Assembly: GCF_028275115.1 (NCBI RefSeq)
Contig: NZ_JAQCNH010000107.1
Span: 1 to 57,165 of the forward strand
Source: Halorientalis sp.
GTDB lineage: Archaea; Halobacteriota; Halobacteria; Halobacteriales; Haloarculaceae
DNA: 57,165 bases
Direction of reading: 5' to 3'
Position numbers and translations under genes: made by a program. The first letter of the stretch is position 1. Each line of letters starts with the position of its first letter. Under the pieces are notes generated by a model that was given only the letters and a program-made list of their open reading frames with translations, did no database searches and was not told the DNA's origin. Of the stretch, positions 7,731 through 15,266 are shown piece by piece.

Positions 7731-7794
7731 CGTAGCGGCCAACAGTGAGTTACCTAGTGAGAGACCCGGTATGGGTGTCTAACGGGAACGTACC

Positions 7795-7867
7795 AGTCCC
7801 CTGGGGTAGTGGCCAATCCTGAAGCCTTCTGGGGGCTTCGACACAGGTTCGAATCCTGTGGGGACTA
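7795..7867 (+). tRNA. tRNA-Gln (anticodon CTG)
   Basis: Folds as a complete cloverleaf of 73 bases. Acceptor stem AGTCCCC (7795-7801) pairs with GGGGACT (7860-7866), followed by discriminator A7867; CCA is not encoded. The anticodon arm is AAGCC-TTCTGGG-GGCTT, with CTG in positions 34-36. The T arm is ACAGG-TTCGAAT-CCTGT. The D arm (GGGGTAGTGGCCAATCC) and overall sequence match haloarchaeal tRNA-Gln. It reads glutamine codon CAG, the favoured Gln codon in this GC-rich genome. The relic mobile DNA lies on its 5' side, so there is no sign that the 3' end served as an integration site here. Confidence 0.95.
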
Positions 7868-8016
7868 CTTCTCCGCGACCAAACGCCGAGCAGCGTAGAA
7901 CGTCCGGTTGTTTTGGAACGACACGGACCCGCTGTGCCGGCGCTGTGCCCCGCCATCCCCTCGCGATGTCGGCGCCAACCGACGAGTTTTGACGCTGGAA
8001 TCGATACTACAGGGGT

Positions 8017-8271
8017 ATGAAGGCGCTCCTCTGTGTCGTCGCGGCCACCGTCGGTGTCGTCCTGTACTACCTTCACCGAGGGTGGAACCACGGGGACTCG
8101 CTGTTCTCGGAAGCCAGTGCCTACGGAACTGCTCGCGCGGAGTCCCGGGAGGGGTCACACCTCGACCGCACGTTCGAGGGGACGGACGGCGCGGTGCGCT
8201 GTTCGAGGTGTGGGGCGGCCAACGGCCAGCCGTACGCCTTCTGTCGGCGGTGTGAGACGCCGTTGTGTTGA
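8017..8271 (+). CDS. Small membrane-anchored zinc-ribbon protein
   Basis: 84 aa. An N-terminal hydrophobic helix (LLCVVAATVGVVLYYL, residues 4-19) is followed by a polar linker and a C-terminal CxxC...CxxC ribbon (CSRCGAANGQPYAFCRRC). The layout suggests a single-pass protein with a zinc-ribbon tail on one side of the membrane. No known function. Its stop lies three bases from the end of the oppositely oriented membrane-protein gene, so the two converge. Confidence 0.7.
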   Translation: MKALLCVVAATVGVVLYYLHRGWNHGDSLFSEASAYGTARAESREGSHLDRTFEGTDGAVRCSRCGAANGQPYAFCRRCETPLC

Positions 8272-8273
8272 GA

Positions 8274-9074
8274 TCAGTCGTCCGCTGGTCGTTCCTCGGT
8301 GGGTCGCTCTCGCGGCGTCGTCCCGTCGTCGTGGGCCCGTCGCCAGGTCGTCGGGTCGTACAGGCGCTGGATTTCTCCGCCCTGCTGTCGGACGGCGACG
8401 GCGGTGGTGAACAGGAAAGCACCGGCCAACGCGGTGCCGACGAGGGCAAAGCCGTCGGCGAGGGATTCGCCGGGGAGCGAGAGCGCGACGATGTGGTCGG
8501 CGACGGCGACGGCGGCGAACGCGAGCAACGCCGGCGTGAACTGGCGGGTGAACGCGGCGATGCTCGTCCCTTCCTCTGTGCGGACGGTGCCGACGGCGTG
8601 GTAGAGGGTGTATGCGGTGGCGAGCAGGAGGCCGACGACTTCGAGGGCGGCGACGGCGGTGGCGCTGGCGAACAGGTAGACCAGCCACCAGGCGGCGACG
8701 AAGCCGGCGACGACCGTGGGGCCGACCCACTGGAGCGTGTCGTCACCGACCAGCGACGGGCCGCCGACAGAGCGGTGGATGGCCCGCACGCCGATGGCGG
8801 CAAAGAGGAACACGAACAGGGTCGCCCCGCGGCGGAAGGAACCGGCGGGGGCCACGCCGGCGGTTTCGGCGATGCCCGCGAGGCCGTAGACGACGGCCGC
8901 GCCGACACCGACGGCGAGGTAGCGCCACCGCTCGCGGTAGGGGCTGGCCAGAATCCGGCGTGCGTACTGTCTGAGATACCAGAGCAAACAACCGGCGGCG
9001 GCCACGACGGTCAGGTAGCCGAGATGGCGTGCGACCGTCAGCGTCGCTGCCGGGTCGGTCTGTGCGGGGAACAC
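8274..9074 (-). CDS. Multi-pass membrane protein of unknown function
   Basis: 266 aa from a GTG start, with about seven hydrophobic segments (for example YLTVVAAAGCLLWYL, AVGVGAAVVYGLAG, FVFLFAAIGVRAI, VAGFVAAWWLVYLFA). The last 30 residues are polar and highly charged and probably cytoplasmic. Length and topology resemble haloarchaeal 7-helix proteins of the Bat-like sensor type without the lysine of rhodopsins, but I do not recognise a family. Adjacent genes on the same strand (9186 and 9969) are also unassigned haloarchaeal proteins. Confidence 0.75.
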   Translation of the reverse strand: MFPAQTDPAATLTVARHLGYLTVVAAAGCLLWYLRQYARRILASPYRERWRYLAVGVGAAVVYGLAGIAETAGVAPAGSFRRGATLFVFLFAAIGVRAIHRSVGGPSLVGDDTLQWVGPTVVAGFVAAWWLVYLFASATAVAALEVVGLLLATAYTLYHAVGTVRTEEGTSIAAFTRQFTPALLAFAAVAVADHIVALSLPGESLADGFALVGTALAGAFLFTTAVAVRQQGGEIQRLYDPTTWRRAHDDGTTPRERPTEERPADD

Positions 9075-9185
9075 GCTTCAGTACACGGGCTGGACGGCAA
9101 TGAACGGCACGTTCGTTCCCAGTTTCCCGGAACTGGCCCCGAAACGAAGGTTCCAGTGGTAACCGCGAACTACCCGTCGTGACGG

Positions 9186-9908
9186 TCACAGCGATATCGT
9201 CCCGAGGTCGGATTCGAGGTCGTCGACGTGTTCGTTGTATGCGTCGACGAAGCCGGAGAACTGTGGCGCGTACTCTCGGAGGTCGGGGGCGGCTGGCGGG
9301 CCGTACTGCGAGAGCAGATAGACACCGCCCTCGCCGCCGACGCGGAGGTACGACGTCCCGTCTTCGTCCCACTTCAGTTCCCAGCGGGTGCCGTCGACGC
9401 GGACGCTGAACGTGCCGTAGTCGCCGCCCTCGTACCGCTGCAGGGCGCGAGCGATAGCGTTACACGTGTCACGGATGGTGCCGACGACGCGGTCACGTTC
9501 GCCGACGACGCCGTCCACGGGGTCGGGGTCGGGGAACTCGGTGGGTGCGTCGTCGAGGACGCCGGCCAGGCTCGCGACGTAGTCGTCGAACGCGGCGACG
9601 AAGGCGTCGTAGTCGGTGAGCGCGGTCGCCAGCGGTCCAGGCTCGGCCGGTTGTTTCGTCGAGACGACGTAAATCTCCGCCCCCGACCTGGGGTCGTACC
9701 GGAGATACTCCAGATCGCCGGCCTCGTACTTGACCGTCCACGCGCCGCCGTCGGTGTCGAAGGTCCGCTGGCCGTAGTCGCCACCCTGGATGCGCGCGAG
9801 GGCGTAAGCGATGCGTCCGGCGTGGTCGCGGACCGCGGCCAGTACGTCGTCGCGGCGGTCGGCCACTGCCTCGGCGTCCGTTATGTCGATATCGGGCCAG
9901 CCAGTCAT
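9186..9908 (-). CDS. Haloarchaeal protein with two tandem homologous halves
   Basis: 240 aa, ATG 9908 (MTGWPDIDITDAEAVADRRDD). The protein is an internal duplication. The first half holds ARIQGGDYGQRTFDT, WTVKYEAGDLEYLRYD and AFVAAFDDYVASL. The second holds QRYEGGDYGTFSVRV, WELKWDEDGTSYLRV and GFVDAYNEHVDDL. Each half appears to be a helix, a four-stranded sheet and a helix of about 105 residues. No catalytic motif and no membrane segment are visible. The family is not one I can name. Confidence 0.75.
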   Translation of the reverse strand: MTGWPDIDITDAEAVADRRDDVLAAVRDHAGRIAYALARIQGGDYGQRTFDTDGGAWTVKYEAGDLEYLRYDPRSGAEIYVVSTKQPAEPGPLATALTDYDAFVAAFDDYVASLAGVLDDAPTEFPDPDPVDGVVGERDRVVGTIRDTCNAIARALQRYEGGDYGTFSVRVDGTRWELKWDEDGTSYLRVGGEGGVYLLSQYGPPAAPDLREYAPQFSGFVDAYNEHVDDLESDLGTISL

Positions 9909-9968
9909 CGTCTTAGGAACGGGACCGGCGGGCATAACGGCTGTGTTCCGGGCGGTCGCGGACGTGGG

Positions 9969-10223
9969 TCACAGGTCGCTTTTCTTCCGGTACCAGACCC
10001 GTTCGCCGACGGGGGACCCGCCGTCGGACAGGTCGAGACGGGAGACGAACAGGTCCCGGACGGCGAACGTGACGCGCAGGTCGACGGCTGTCCCGTCGTC
10101 GTCGACGGTGACCACGCAGTGGCCGTTCCGCTCGTCGAGGGTGGTGACGGTGCCGGTCGCCCACCTGTCGTGGTCGTGGGTGGGCTCACGGGCGTGGATT
10201 CGGTCGTGGGTCACACGGTTCAT
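9969..10223 (-). CDS. Small beta-rich haloarchaeal protein
   Basis: 84 aa from ATG 10223 (MNRVTHDRIHAREPTHDHDRW). Most of it is alternating polar and hydrophobic strands: WATGTVTTLDERNGHCVVTVDDDGTAVDLRVTFAVRDLF, ending GERVWYRKKSDL. This suggests a small beta barrel (SH3/OB-like) that may bind nucleic acid or another protein. It lies 31 bases downstream of the ABC permease gene and 60 bases upstream of the duplicated protein, so may be the tail of that transcript. Function unknown. Confidence 0.6.
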   Translation of the reverse strand: MNRVTHDRIHAREPTHDHDRWATGTVTTLDERNGHCVVTVDDDGTAVDLRVTFAVRDLFVSRLDLSDGGSPVGERVWYRKKSDL

Positions 10224-10254
10224 TCGGGCTGCTGGCCCAAAGACCCTCTCAGTC

Positions 10255-11094
10255 TCAGTAGTCACCCAGGACGCCGAGTCGGCGTGCCCGGCGGGTCGCA
10301 CGCTGGAAGACGAGATAGCCGAAGCCGAGATAGACGACGGCGGTGCCCACCAGAACGACGAGGTCGAAAAGCGGGAACTGCCAGAGATGCGTCCCCTCTC
10401 GCATCGCACGCTGGAGGAGCGCGCTCCCCTGGGCCAGCGGCAGGAAGCGGGTCCAGCCGAGGTCGAAGGCGGGGGCCGAGATCAGGACGATAAAACCGAA
10501 CTGGAGCAGGTTGAGCCAGTTGCCGATGCGTTTGTACAGAACGGAGATGCCGCCGGCGGCAAAGCCCAGACCCAGCACGGAGGTGATGCTCAGGACGGCG
10601 ACGACGACGGTCGTCAGCACGTCGATCTGTAGCGTCGTGCCGGTGATGACCAGCATAATCCCGAGGATCACCGTCGAGATCAGGAACGTGCGGACGACCT
10701 TGGCGACGCCCTTGAGCAGGGCCACGGGGGCGAACCCGAAGGGTGTCATAATGTGCCGTTCCAGGGTGCCCCACTGGACCTCGCTGCCGATGTCGTTGGA
10801 GATTGAGGAGTACGCGCCGACCGAAAGGGTCCACAGGAAATAGCCGACGATGATTCCCTCGATGGAGTCACTGAGTGCCTGCCCGGCGAGCATCCGCCCG
10901 CCGTAGAACAGGAGGGCGAAAAAGATAATCGAGAAGACGAGGCCACCGACGGCGTTGGCGGGATAGCGGACGAAGATCAGGTACTCCCGGTAGAGGACCG
11001 CTTTCGTGAGGTCGCGATAGCTGGCGGGGCGGCTCTCGGCGGGGGTCGGACCGTCGCCACCCCCCTCACTTCGGGTGGCCGGGCGCTCGCTCAT
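10255..11094 (-). CDS. ABC-2 type transporter permease
   Basis: 279 aa with six hydrophobic segments after a charged N-terminus (residues 1-40). The first is VGGLVFSIIFFALLFYGGRM, and the set includes TVVVAVLSITSVLGLGFAAGG and LVVLVGTAVVYLGFGYLVF. Topology and length fit ABC-2 export permeases that carry drugs, lipids, peptides or polysaccharides. The start codon overlaps the stop of the upstream ATPase gene (ATGA), so the two form a single exporter. Substrate unknown. Confidence 0.88.
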   Translation of the reverse strand: MSERPATRSEGGGDGPTPAESRPASYRDLTKAVLYREYLIFVRYPANAVGGLVFSIIFFALLFYGGRMLAGQALSDSIEGIIVGYFLWTLSVGAYSSISNDIGSEVQWGTLERHIMTPFGFAPVALLKGVAKVVRTFLISTVILGIMLVITGTTLQIDVLTTVVVAVLSITSVLGLGFAAGGISVLYKRIGNWLNLLQFGFIVLISAPAFDLGWTRFLPLAQGSALLQRAMREGTHLWQFPLFDLVVLVGTAVVYLGFGYLVFQRATRRARRLGVLGDY

Positions 11095-12128
11095 CTCTCG
11101 GTGCCCCCGTCGCCGGTCAACTCGACGAACACGTCCTCAAGATCGGGTTCAACCGTCTCGACGCTGGTGAGGGACACGTCGCGGGCTCCGAGGAGGGCGG
11201 TCAGTTCGTAGAAGCCGTCGCTGTCGGTCGCGACCTCGACCGTCGTGGTTCCGTCCGGGGTCGTCGCGACGGTCACCTCGAACCGGTCGCGGACGGTCGT
11301 GAGCGTCTCGGCGTCGAGGTCGGGACTGGTGAGCCGGAAGGCGCTGGTCTCGAAGCCTCGGCGGAGGTTCGCGACGGTGTCGTCGGCCGCGATGTGGCCC
11401 TCGTTCATAATGATCACGCGGTCGCAGACGGCCTCGATTACGTCCATATCGTGGCTGCTGATGACGGCTGTCAGGCCGCGTTCCTCGACGATTCGCCGAA
11501 GTTCGCGCCGGAGCGTCAGCGAACTCTCGACGTCGAGGCCCAGCGTGGGTTCGTCGAGAAAGACGACGTCGGCGTCGCTGGCGAGGACGCTAGCCAGCGA
11601 CACCTTCTGCTTCATTCCTCGCGAGAGGTTTCGGACGGCCTCGTCGGCTTTCTCCGCGAGGCCGAACTGCTCGAGCAGGCGGTCATGGCGGTCGGCCACG
11701 GAGTCGGGGGCGACTCCACCGATCGTCGCGAAGTAGCGGAGGTTCTCCCGGACGGTGAGCCGCCAGTAGTCGTTACGCGCGCCCTCGAGCATCGCGTCGA
11801 CGTGGGCGTAGGCCGCTCTGGGTCGTTCGGCCACGTCGATTCCCTGAACCCGAACGGTTCCCGTGTCGGGCACTACCATCCCCAGAATCGACTTTATCGT
11901 CGTCGTCTTCCCGGCTCCGTTGGGTCCGAGCAGGCCGACGACCGAACCCGGCTCGATCCGTAGCGACACGTCGTCGACCGCCGTCACGGCGTCGTCGCCG
12001 CTCCCAAACCGTTTCGTGAGTCCTTCGACAGCGATGGCCGCGGGCACCTCGCCGTTCCGGCGCTCGTCTCCGCTGCTGGGCACGTCCGACCGGGACCCCA
12101 ACTCGGCCGCTCCCTGTGGGCTTGTCAC
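11091..12128 (-). CDS. ABC transporter ATP-binding protein
   Basis: 345 aa, GTG start at 12128; an earlier part of the sequence (about residues 1-28) is disordered. The nucleotide-binding domain shows Walker A GLLGPNGAGKTT (about 65-76), the signature LSRGMKQKVSLASVLA, Walker B DADVVFLDEPTLGLD, and the switch histidine in VISSHDMD. A C-terminal domain of about 90 residues (from GFETSAFRL) follows, as in DrrA/NodI-type exporters of the ABC-2 class. Partner permease is the overlapping downstream gene. The upstream promoter region is shared with a divergent 54-residue ORF and has a palindrome at the predicted start site. Confidence 0.93.
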   Translation of the reverse strand: MTSPQGAAELGSRSDVPSSGDERRNGEVPAAIAVEGLTKRFGSGDDAVTAVDDVSLRIEPGSVVGLLGPNGAGKTTTIKSILGMVVPDTGTVRVQGIDVAERPRAAYAHVDAMLEGARNDYWRLTVRENLRYFATIGGVAPDSVADRHDRLLEQFGLAEKADEAVRNLSRGMKQKVSLASVLASDADVVFLDEPTLGLDVESSLTLRRELRRIVEERGLTAVISSHDMDVIEAVCDRVIIMNEGHIAADDTVANLRRGFETSAFRLTSPDLDAETLTTVRDRFEVTVATTPDGTTTVEVATDSDGFYELTALLGARDVSLTSVETVEPDLEDVFVELTGDGGTER

Positions 12129-12175
12129 TGTACCCCGGTAAGTGCGGCATCAAGAAAAGGGCCGCGTCGTATGCT

Positions 12176-12186
12176 AGTGACTCACT
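12176..12186. promoter_or_regulatory. Palindrome at the predicted start site of the ABC operon
   Basis: AGTGA-C-TCACT, a perfect 5-bp inverted repeat. The TTTAATA at 12209-12215 (TATTAAA on the minus strand) would place the minus-strand start near 12183, inside this palindrome, so it could be a repressor site for the ABC transporter genes. Confidence 0.4.
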
Positions 12187-12208
12187 ATCATAATGAAAGA
12201 CCATGACG

Positions 12209-12215
12209 TTTAATA
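12209..12215. promoter_or_regulatory. Shared TATA-like element of divergent promoters
   Basis: TTTAATA serves either strand: about 26 bases to the right lies the inverted repeat ACGGAC-GTGA-GTCCGT (12239-12254) before the small ORF at 12265, and about 26 bases to the left lies the AGTGACTCACT palindrome before the ABC genes. Confidence 0.4.
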
Positions 12216-12264
12216 CCCTGTGTCTTACAGAGTGATATACGGACGTGAGTCCGTGCGTACCACA

Positions 12265-12429
12265 ATGACAGATCGACAGCGGACAGACGCCGACGGTCGA
12301 CCAGCCCCGATGGTTCCGGAGACGCCCACACAGCGCGTCCAGCCCGACGGCGGGCGCGAGACGACGATTTCGAGCGGAAAAGTGGTACTCGCGGAACTCG
12401 ACGCACCGATTGTGCCGGACCTCTCCTGA
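12265..12429 (+). CDS. 54-residue polar peptide, divergent from the ABC exporter
   Basis: Begins MTDRQRTDADGRPAPMVPE and ends LAELDAPIVPDLS. No cysteine, no membrane helix and no signal peptide; the first 35 residues are disordered and rich in Asp, Arg and Pro. It sits head to head with the ABC-2 exporter genes across a shared promoter. A role as exported peptide or as small regulator is only a guess from position. Translation is plausible because a TATA-like element lies upstream and the codons are G/C-ending. Confidence 0.45.
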   Translation: MTDRQRTDADGRPAPMVPETPTQRVQPDGGRETTISSGKVVLAELDAPIVPDLS

Positions 12430-12448
12430 GGCTTTTCGCGGCGGGTTT

Positions 12449-12835
12449 TCAGTCTCGACGGCTCAGTCCTGGCAGTGCCGTCAGCGGGTTCCCGGCCCCG
12501 AGGACGACACAGACCAGCAGAATGGCGTAGGTCCCCAGTCCCCACGTTAGCGCGCCGAGTACCCACGGCGTGACCGACAGCGCGATCAGACCGAGACCGG
12601 CCACCGCACCGGCCCCGGCGAGTGCAACCGCGGGCCGCGCCCAGAGCGCGAGCAGTCGCTCGGGGTAGCGGAGGAAGACCGCCTCGACGGCGAGAGCGCC
12701 GCCGACCCCGAGGAGGGCCGCTCGCCAGTCGAGAAACGGGTCGCTATCGGTTAGCGTTCCGACGGCGAGACAGACCGCCAGTGTCCCGGCGGCCAGCAGT
12801 CCGTCGCGCCGGAGCGTCGTGGACGTGTCGGTCAC
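12449..12835 (-). CDS. Four-helix small membrane protein
   Basis: 128 aa from a GTG at 12835 whose first base follows the TA of the upstream stop (TAGTG), showing coupling to the gene at 12835-13596. Four hydrophobic segments are visible: LLAAGTLAVCLAVGTL, AALLGVGGALAVEAVFL, AVALAGAGAVAGLGLIALSV and WGLGTYAILLVCVVLGAG. The C-terminus is short and charged. No family recognised. An in-frame start at 12859 is possible but would lie inside the upstream gene. Confidence 0.7.
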   Translation of the reverse strand: MTDTSTTLRRDGLLAAGTLAVCLAVGTLTDSDPFLDWRAALLGVGGALAVEAVFLRYPERLLALWARPAVALAGAGAVAGLGLIALSVTPWVLGALTWGLGTYAILLVCVVLGAGNPLTALPGLSRRD

Positions 12836-13596
12836 TACTTCGACATCGGCGTCGAACACCGCATACAGAGGGTGTGACCGGTAACCCAGTTTACGTCCGT
12901 CGCGTCACAGGCCGGACAGCGGTGGTTCGCGTTGTTGTACTCGGTCGTTCCCCGCGGTGCGGCCAGGTGGCCGTCGGCGAGGACCCGGTCGACGAGTTCC
13001 GGGAACCGCCGGCGTTTGTACTGGGCCCGGTGAGCGAGGAACGAACCCGGATTCGACGGGTCCGAGCCGTGGAGGTCCTCCCAGGCAATCGCGATTTCCC
13101 CGTTGGCCACGCTTCGGGCCGCCTGCTGGAGTGGCCCCGCGGCAGCCTCGAACAGCGGTGTCGTCCCCCACCGCTGTGGGCTCTCGACCGTGTCCGCCGC
13201 CGCCTCGTAGGCCTCGGCAGCCTCGCCGTAGGCCGTGGCGGGGTCGTCCAGTCCGCCCGCGACCCGACAGTCCGCGACGAACTCGTCGAGACAGGCCTGC
13301 TGAACGGGGTGGTCGAGCGCCCGACCGAGGTCGCGGGTGACCGCGACACCCTCCACGCCGCGGTGGGTAGCACGCGATGGCAGGTCCGCGACGCGGTAGG
13401 CGACGGCCGCGATGACGAGCGACGCGATTCCCTTCCCGACCCAGCCGTTCTCGTCGGCTTCGAACGGACTCCGCCCGTCCCGCGGTTCCGAGAGGCGCGC
13501 CCACGCGGAGCGTGTGTACGCGTCGCCAGCCAGTTCGTAGTCCCGATTCGCGAGTGCGGCGATAGCCCGTGAGTGATGGTCGTCGGCGGTCGACAT
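12835..13596 (-). CDS. Haloarchaeal helical protein with C-terminal zinc ribbon
   Basis: 253 aa, ATG 13596 (MSTADDHHSRAIAALANRDYE). The first 200 residues are helical and Ala-rich with TPR-like spacing (ANRDYELAGDAYTRSAW, ATAYGEAAEAYEAAADTV), followed by a C-terminal zinc ribbon, CPACDATDVNWVTGHTLCMRC. It may be a scaffold or nucleic-acid-associated protein. Its stop overlaps the start of the membrane protein downstream. It diverges from the broken gene at 13684. Confidence 0.7.
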   Translation of the reverse strand: MSTADDHHSRAIAALANRDYELAGDAYTRSAWARLSEPRDGRSPFEADENGWVGKGIASLVIAAVAYRVADLPSRATHRGVEGVAVTRDLGRALDHPVQQACLDEFVADCRVAGGLDDPATAYGEAAEAYEAAADTVESPQRWGTTPLFEAAAGPLQQAARSVANGEIAIAWEDLHGSDPSNPGSFLAHRAQYKRRRFPELVDRVLADGHLAAPRGTTEYNNANHRCPACDATDVNWVTGHTLCMRCSTPMSK

Positions 13597-13683
13597 ACTA
13601 GGTTCAGGGGCCGACCGGACACAAACGTTGCGTGCGACGACGGCGGTCCCAGTGTTCAACTCCGGACTCGCCGAAGGCCGGTC

Positions 13684-14204
13684 ATGGCAACTGCGGCACT
13701 GACAGAACCGACCGTCCTTGCGGGCGTCAAAGCGCGCCTGTTCTCCGGGGACGGGGCCGACGGCTACGCCGTCGTCGACACACAGTTCGCACAGGACCGC
13801 TGGGTCGACGACCGCCCTATCGACCCCGACGTTCAGGACCTGCTCGCCCCGTTCAACCACGTCCAGGTGGGGCCGGGCTATCCGGACCTGGTCGGCGTCC
13901 CGGCGAGCCCGACCCGTCGTTGGTCGACCTCGTCGAGTACTGCCACGGGACCCACCCGACGGTCACCGTCGAGCTGTTGCTCCGGGGGACCGACGACGTG
14001 CGCCGGCGGCTCCTCTCGACCGACGGTCGCCTGCGGACCGACCCCCTCACTGAGGGTGCGGTGTATCACTCGCCGACGGTGTTCCGATTGAAGACGATAC
14101 TGTACCACGCCGGAATCGTCACGACGACCGGTGTGGAGCCCTCGAACCTCGACCCCCTGACCGACGAGTGGGCACTCCGGGAGCCACTGGCGCGGTTCCG
14201 GTAG
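13684..14204 (+). pseudogene. Conserved haloarchaeal protein, frameshifted
   Basis: One gene in two frames. From ATG 13684 frame 1 reads MATAALTEPTVLAGVKARLF and so on to about 13910 (PDLVGVPA). The coding signal then moves to frame 3, EPDPSLVDLVEYCHGTHPTV and on to TDEWALREPLARFR with the stop at 14202-14204. The change equals one lost base (or two gained) near 13905-13915. Both parts have strong coding composition and make a sensible 173-residue protein when joined. There is only one lesion, so a sequencing or assembly error is as likely as true decay. Function unknown. Confidence 0.65.
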
Positions 14205-14250
14205 CCAGCAGTTCCAACGGGCTAATGTGGCCTCGCACCGACCCGTTGGT

Positions 14251-15264
14251 ATGTGTAGTGCCCACTCGGGTGATCTCGACCCAGCTGTCTTCGAGGAGCT
14301 GGTGGCGTCTGTCGGCGTCGGCGTCGCCATCTACGACGCGGAGGGGGCGTTCCGGTACGTCAACGCCGCGTACGCGGATCTCCTTGCGACGAGCCGTGCG
14401 GACCTCGTCGGACGGCCCGTCTGGTCGGTCGCGACCGACCTCGAAGCCGATCGGTTTGCGGACTACTGGGACTCGTTCGCCGACGGCGAGACCCGGACCG
14501 CCGAGACCGAACACTCGACGGGGGGCCGGACGGTCCCGGTCTCGACGGTGACGACCCGTCGCCGTATCGACGGGACGTCGTACAACTTCGGGACGATCCG
14601 CGACCGCTCGGAACTGCGGGCCCGCGAGCGCGAACTCGAAGAACGGAACGAGCGGTTGGACAGGTTCGCCGGCATCGTCGCCCACGACCTTCGCAATCCG
14701 TTGAACGTCGCTCACTCGTATCTCGAACTGCTGCGCGCCGAGGGCGACAGCGACGAGCTGGGGATGATCGACAGTGCTCTCTCGCGGATGGAAATGCTCA
14801 TCGAGGACCTCCTGACGCTGGCACAGGAAGGCGACATGGTCGACGACCCGGAACCGGCCTCACTCGACGCCGTGGCTCGCGACGCCTGGTCGACCGTCGA
14901 GACCGACGATGGCGACCTCACCGTCGAGACCGACACCGCAGTGGTCGCCGACCCGAGCCGGCTCCGACAGCTCTTCGAGAATCTCTTTCGCAACAGCGTC
15001 GAACACAGCGTGGGCGCGGTTTCGGTCCGTGTGGATACCGCTTCGGACGGGTTCGTCGTCGAGGACGACGGGCCCGGGCTTCCGGCGGGTGACCGCGACC
15101 GGCTCTTCGAACCGGGCGAGTCGGGTGAGCCGAACGGCTCCGGCATCGGGCTGGCGATCGTCGACGAGATTGCGCGGGCACACGGCTGGTCGGCCACCGC
15201 GACCGACCGCGACGACGGTGACGGCGCGCGGTTCGAGTTCACGGGTGTCGAGACGGCAGAGTGA
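14251..15264 (+). CDS. PAS-domain sensor histidine kinase
   Basis: 337-aa soluble kinase. A PAS domain (about 10-120; AIYDAEGAFRYVNAAYADLL) precedes a short coiled coil (RARERELEERNERLDRF). The H-box AGIVAHDLRNPLN carries the phospho-accepting His145. The ATPase domain shows the N-box FENLFRNSVEH, G1 DDGPGLP and G2 NGSGIGLAIV. No membrane segment, so the signal must be internal. No response regulator lies beside it, which is common in haloarchaea. It converges with the larger kinase at 15267; the two stops are separated by two bases. Confidence 0.93.
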   Translation: MCSAHSGDLDPAVFEELVASVGVGVAIYDAEGAFRYVNAAYADLLATSRADLVGRPVWSVATDLEADRFADYWDSFADGETRTAETEHSTGGRTVPVSTVTTRRRIDGTSYNFGTIRDRSELRARERELEERNERLDRFAGIVAHDLRNPLNVAHSYLELLRAEGDSDELGMIDSALSRMEMLIEDLLTLAQEGDMVDDPEPASLDAVARDAWSTVETDDGDLTVETDTAVVADPSRLRQLFENLFRNSVEHSVGAVSVRVDTASDGFVVEDDGPGLPAGDRDRLFEPGESGEPNGSGIGLAIVDEIARAHGWSATATDRDDGDGARFEFTGVETAE

Positions 15265-15266
15265 GG

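Noticed and set aside
7740..7794. A second tRNA before tRNA-Gln
   Set aside because: The bases preceding 7795 look like a structured leader but no cloverleaf with a T-loop can be drawn.
9228..10493. 421-residue frame on the plus strand
   Set aside because: It covers two well-supported minus-strand genes and the permease end; composition is that of a complementary frame rather than a protein.
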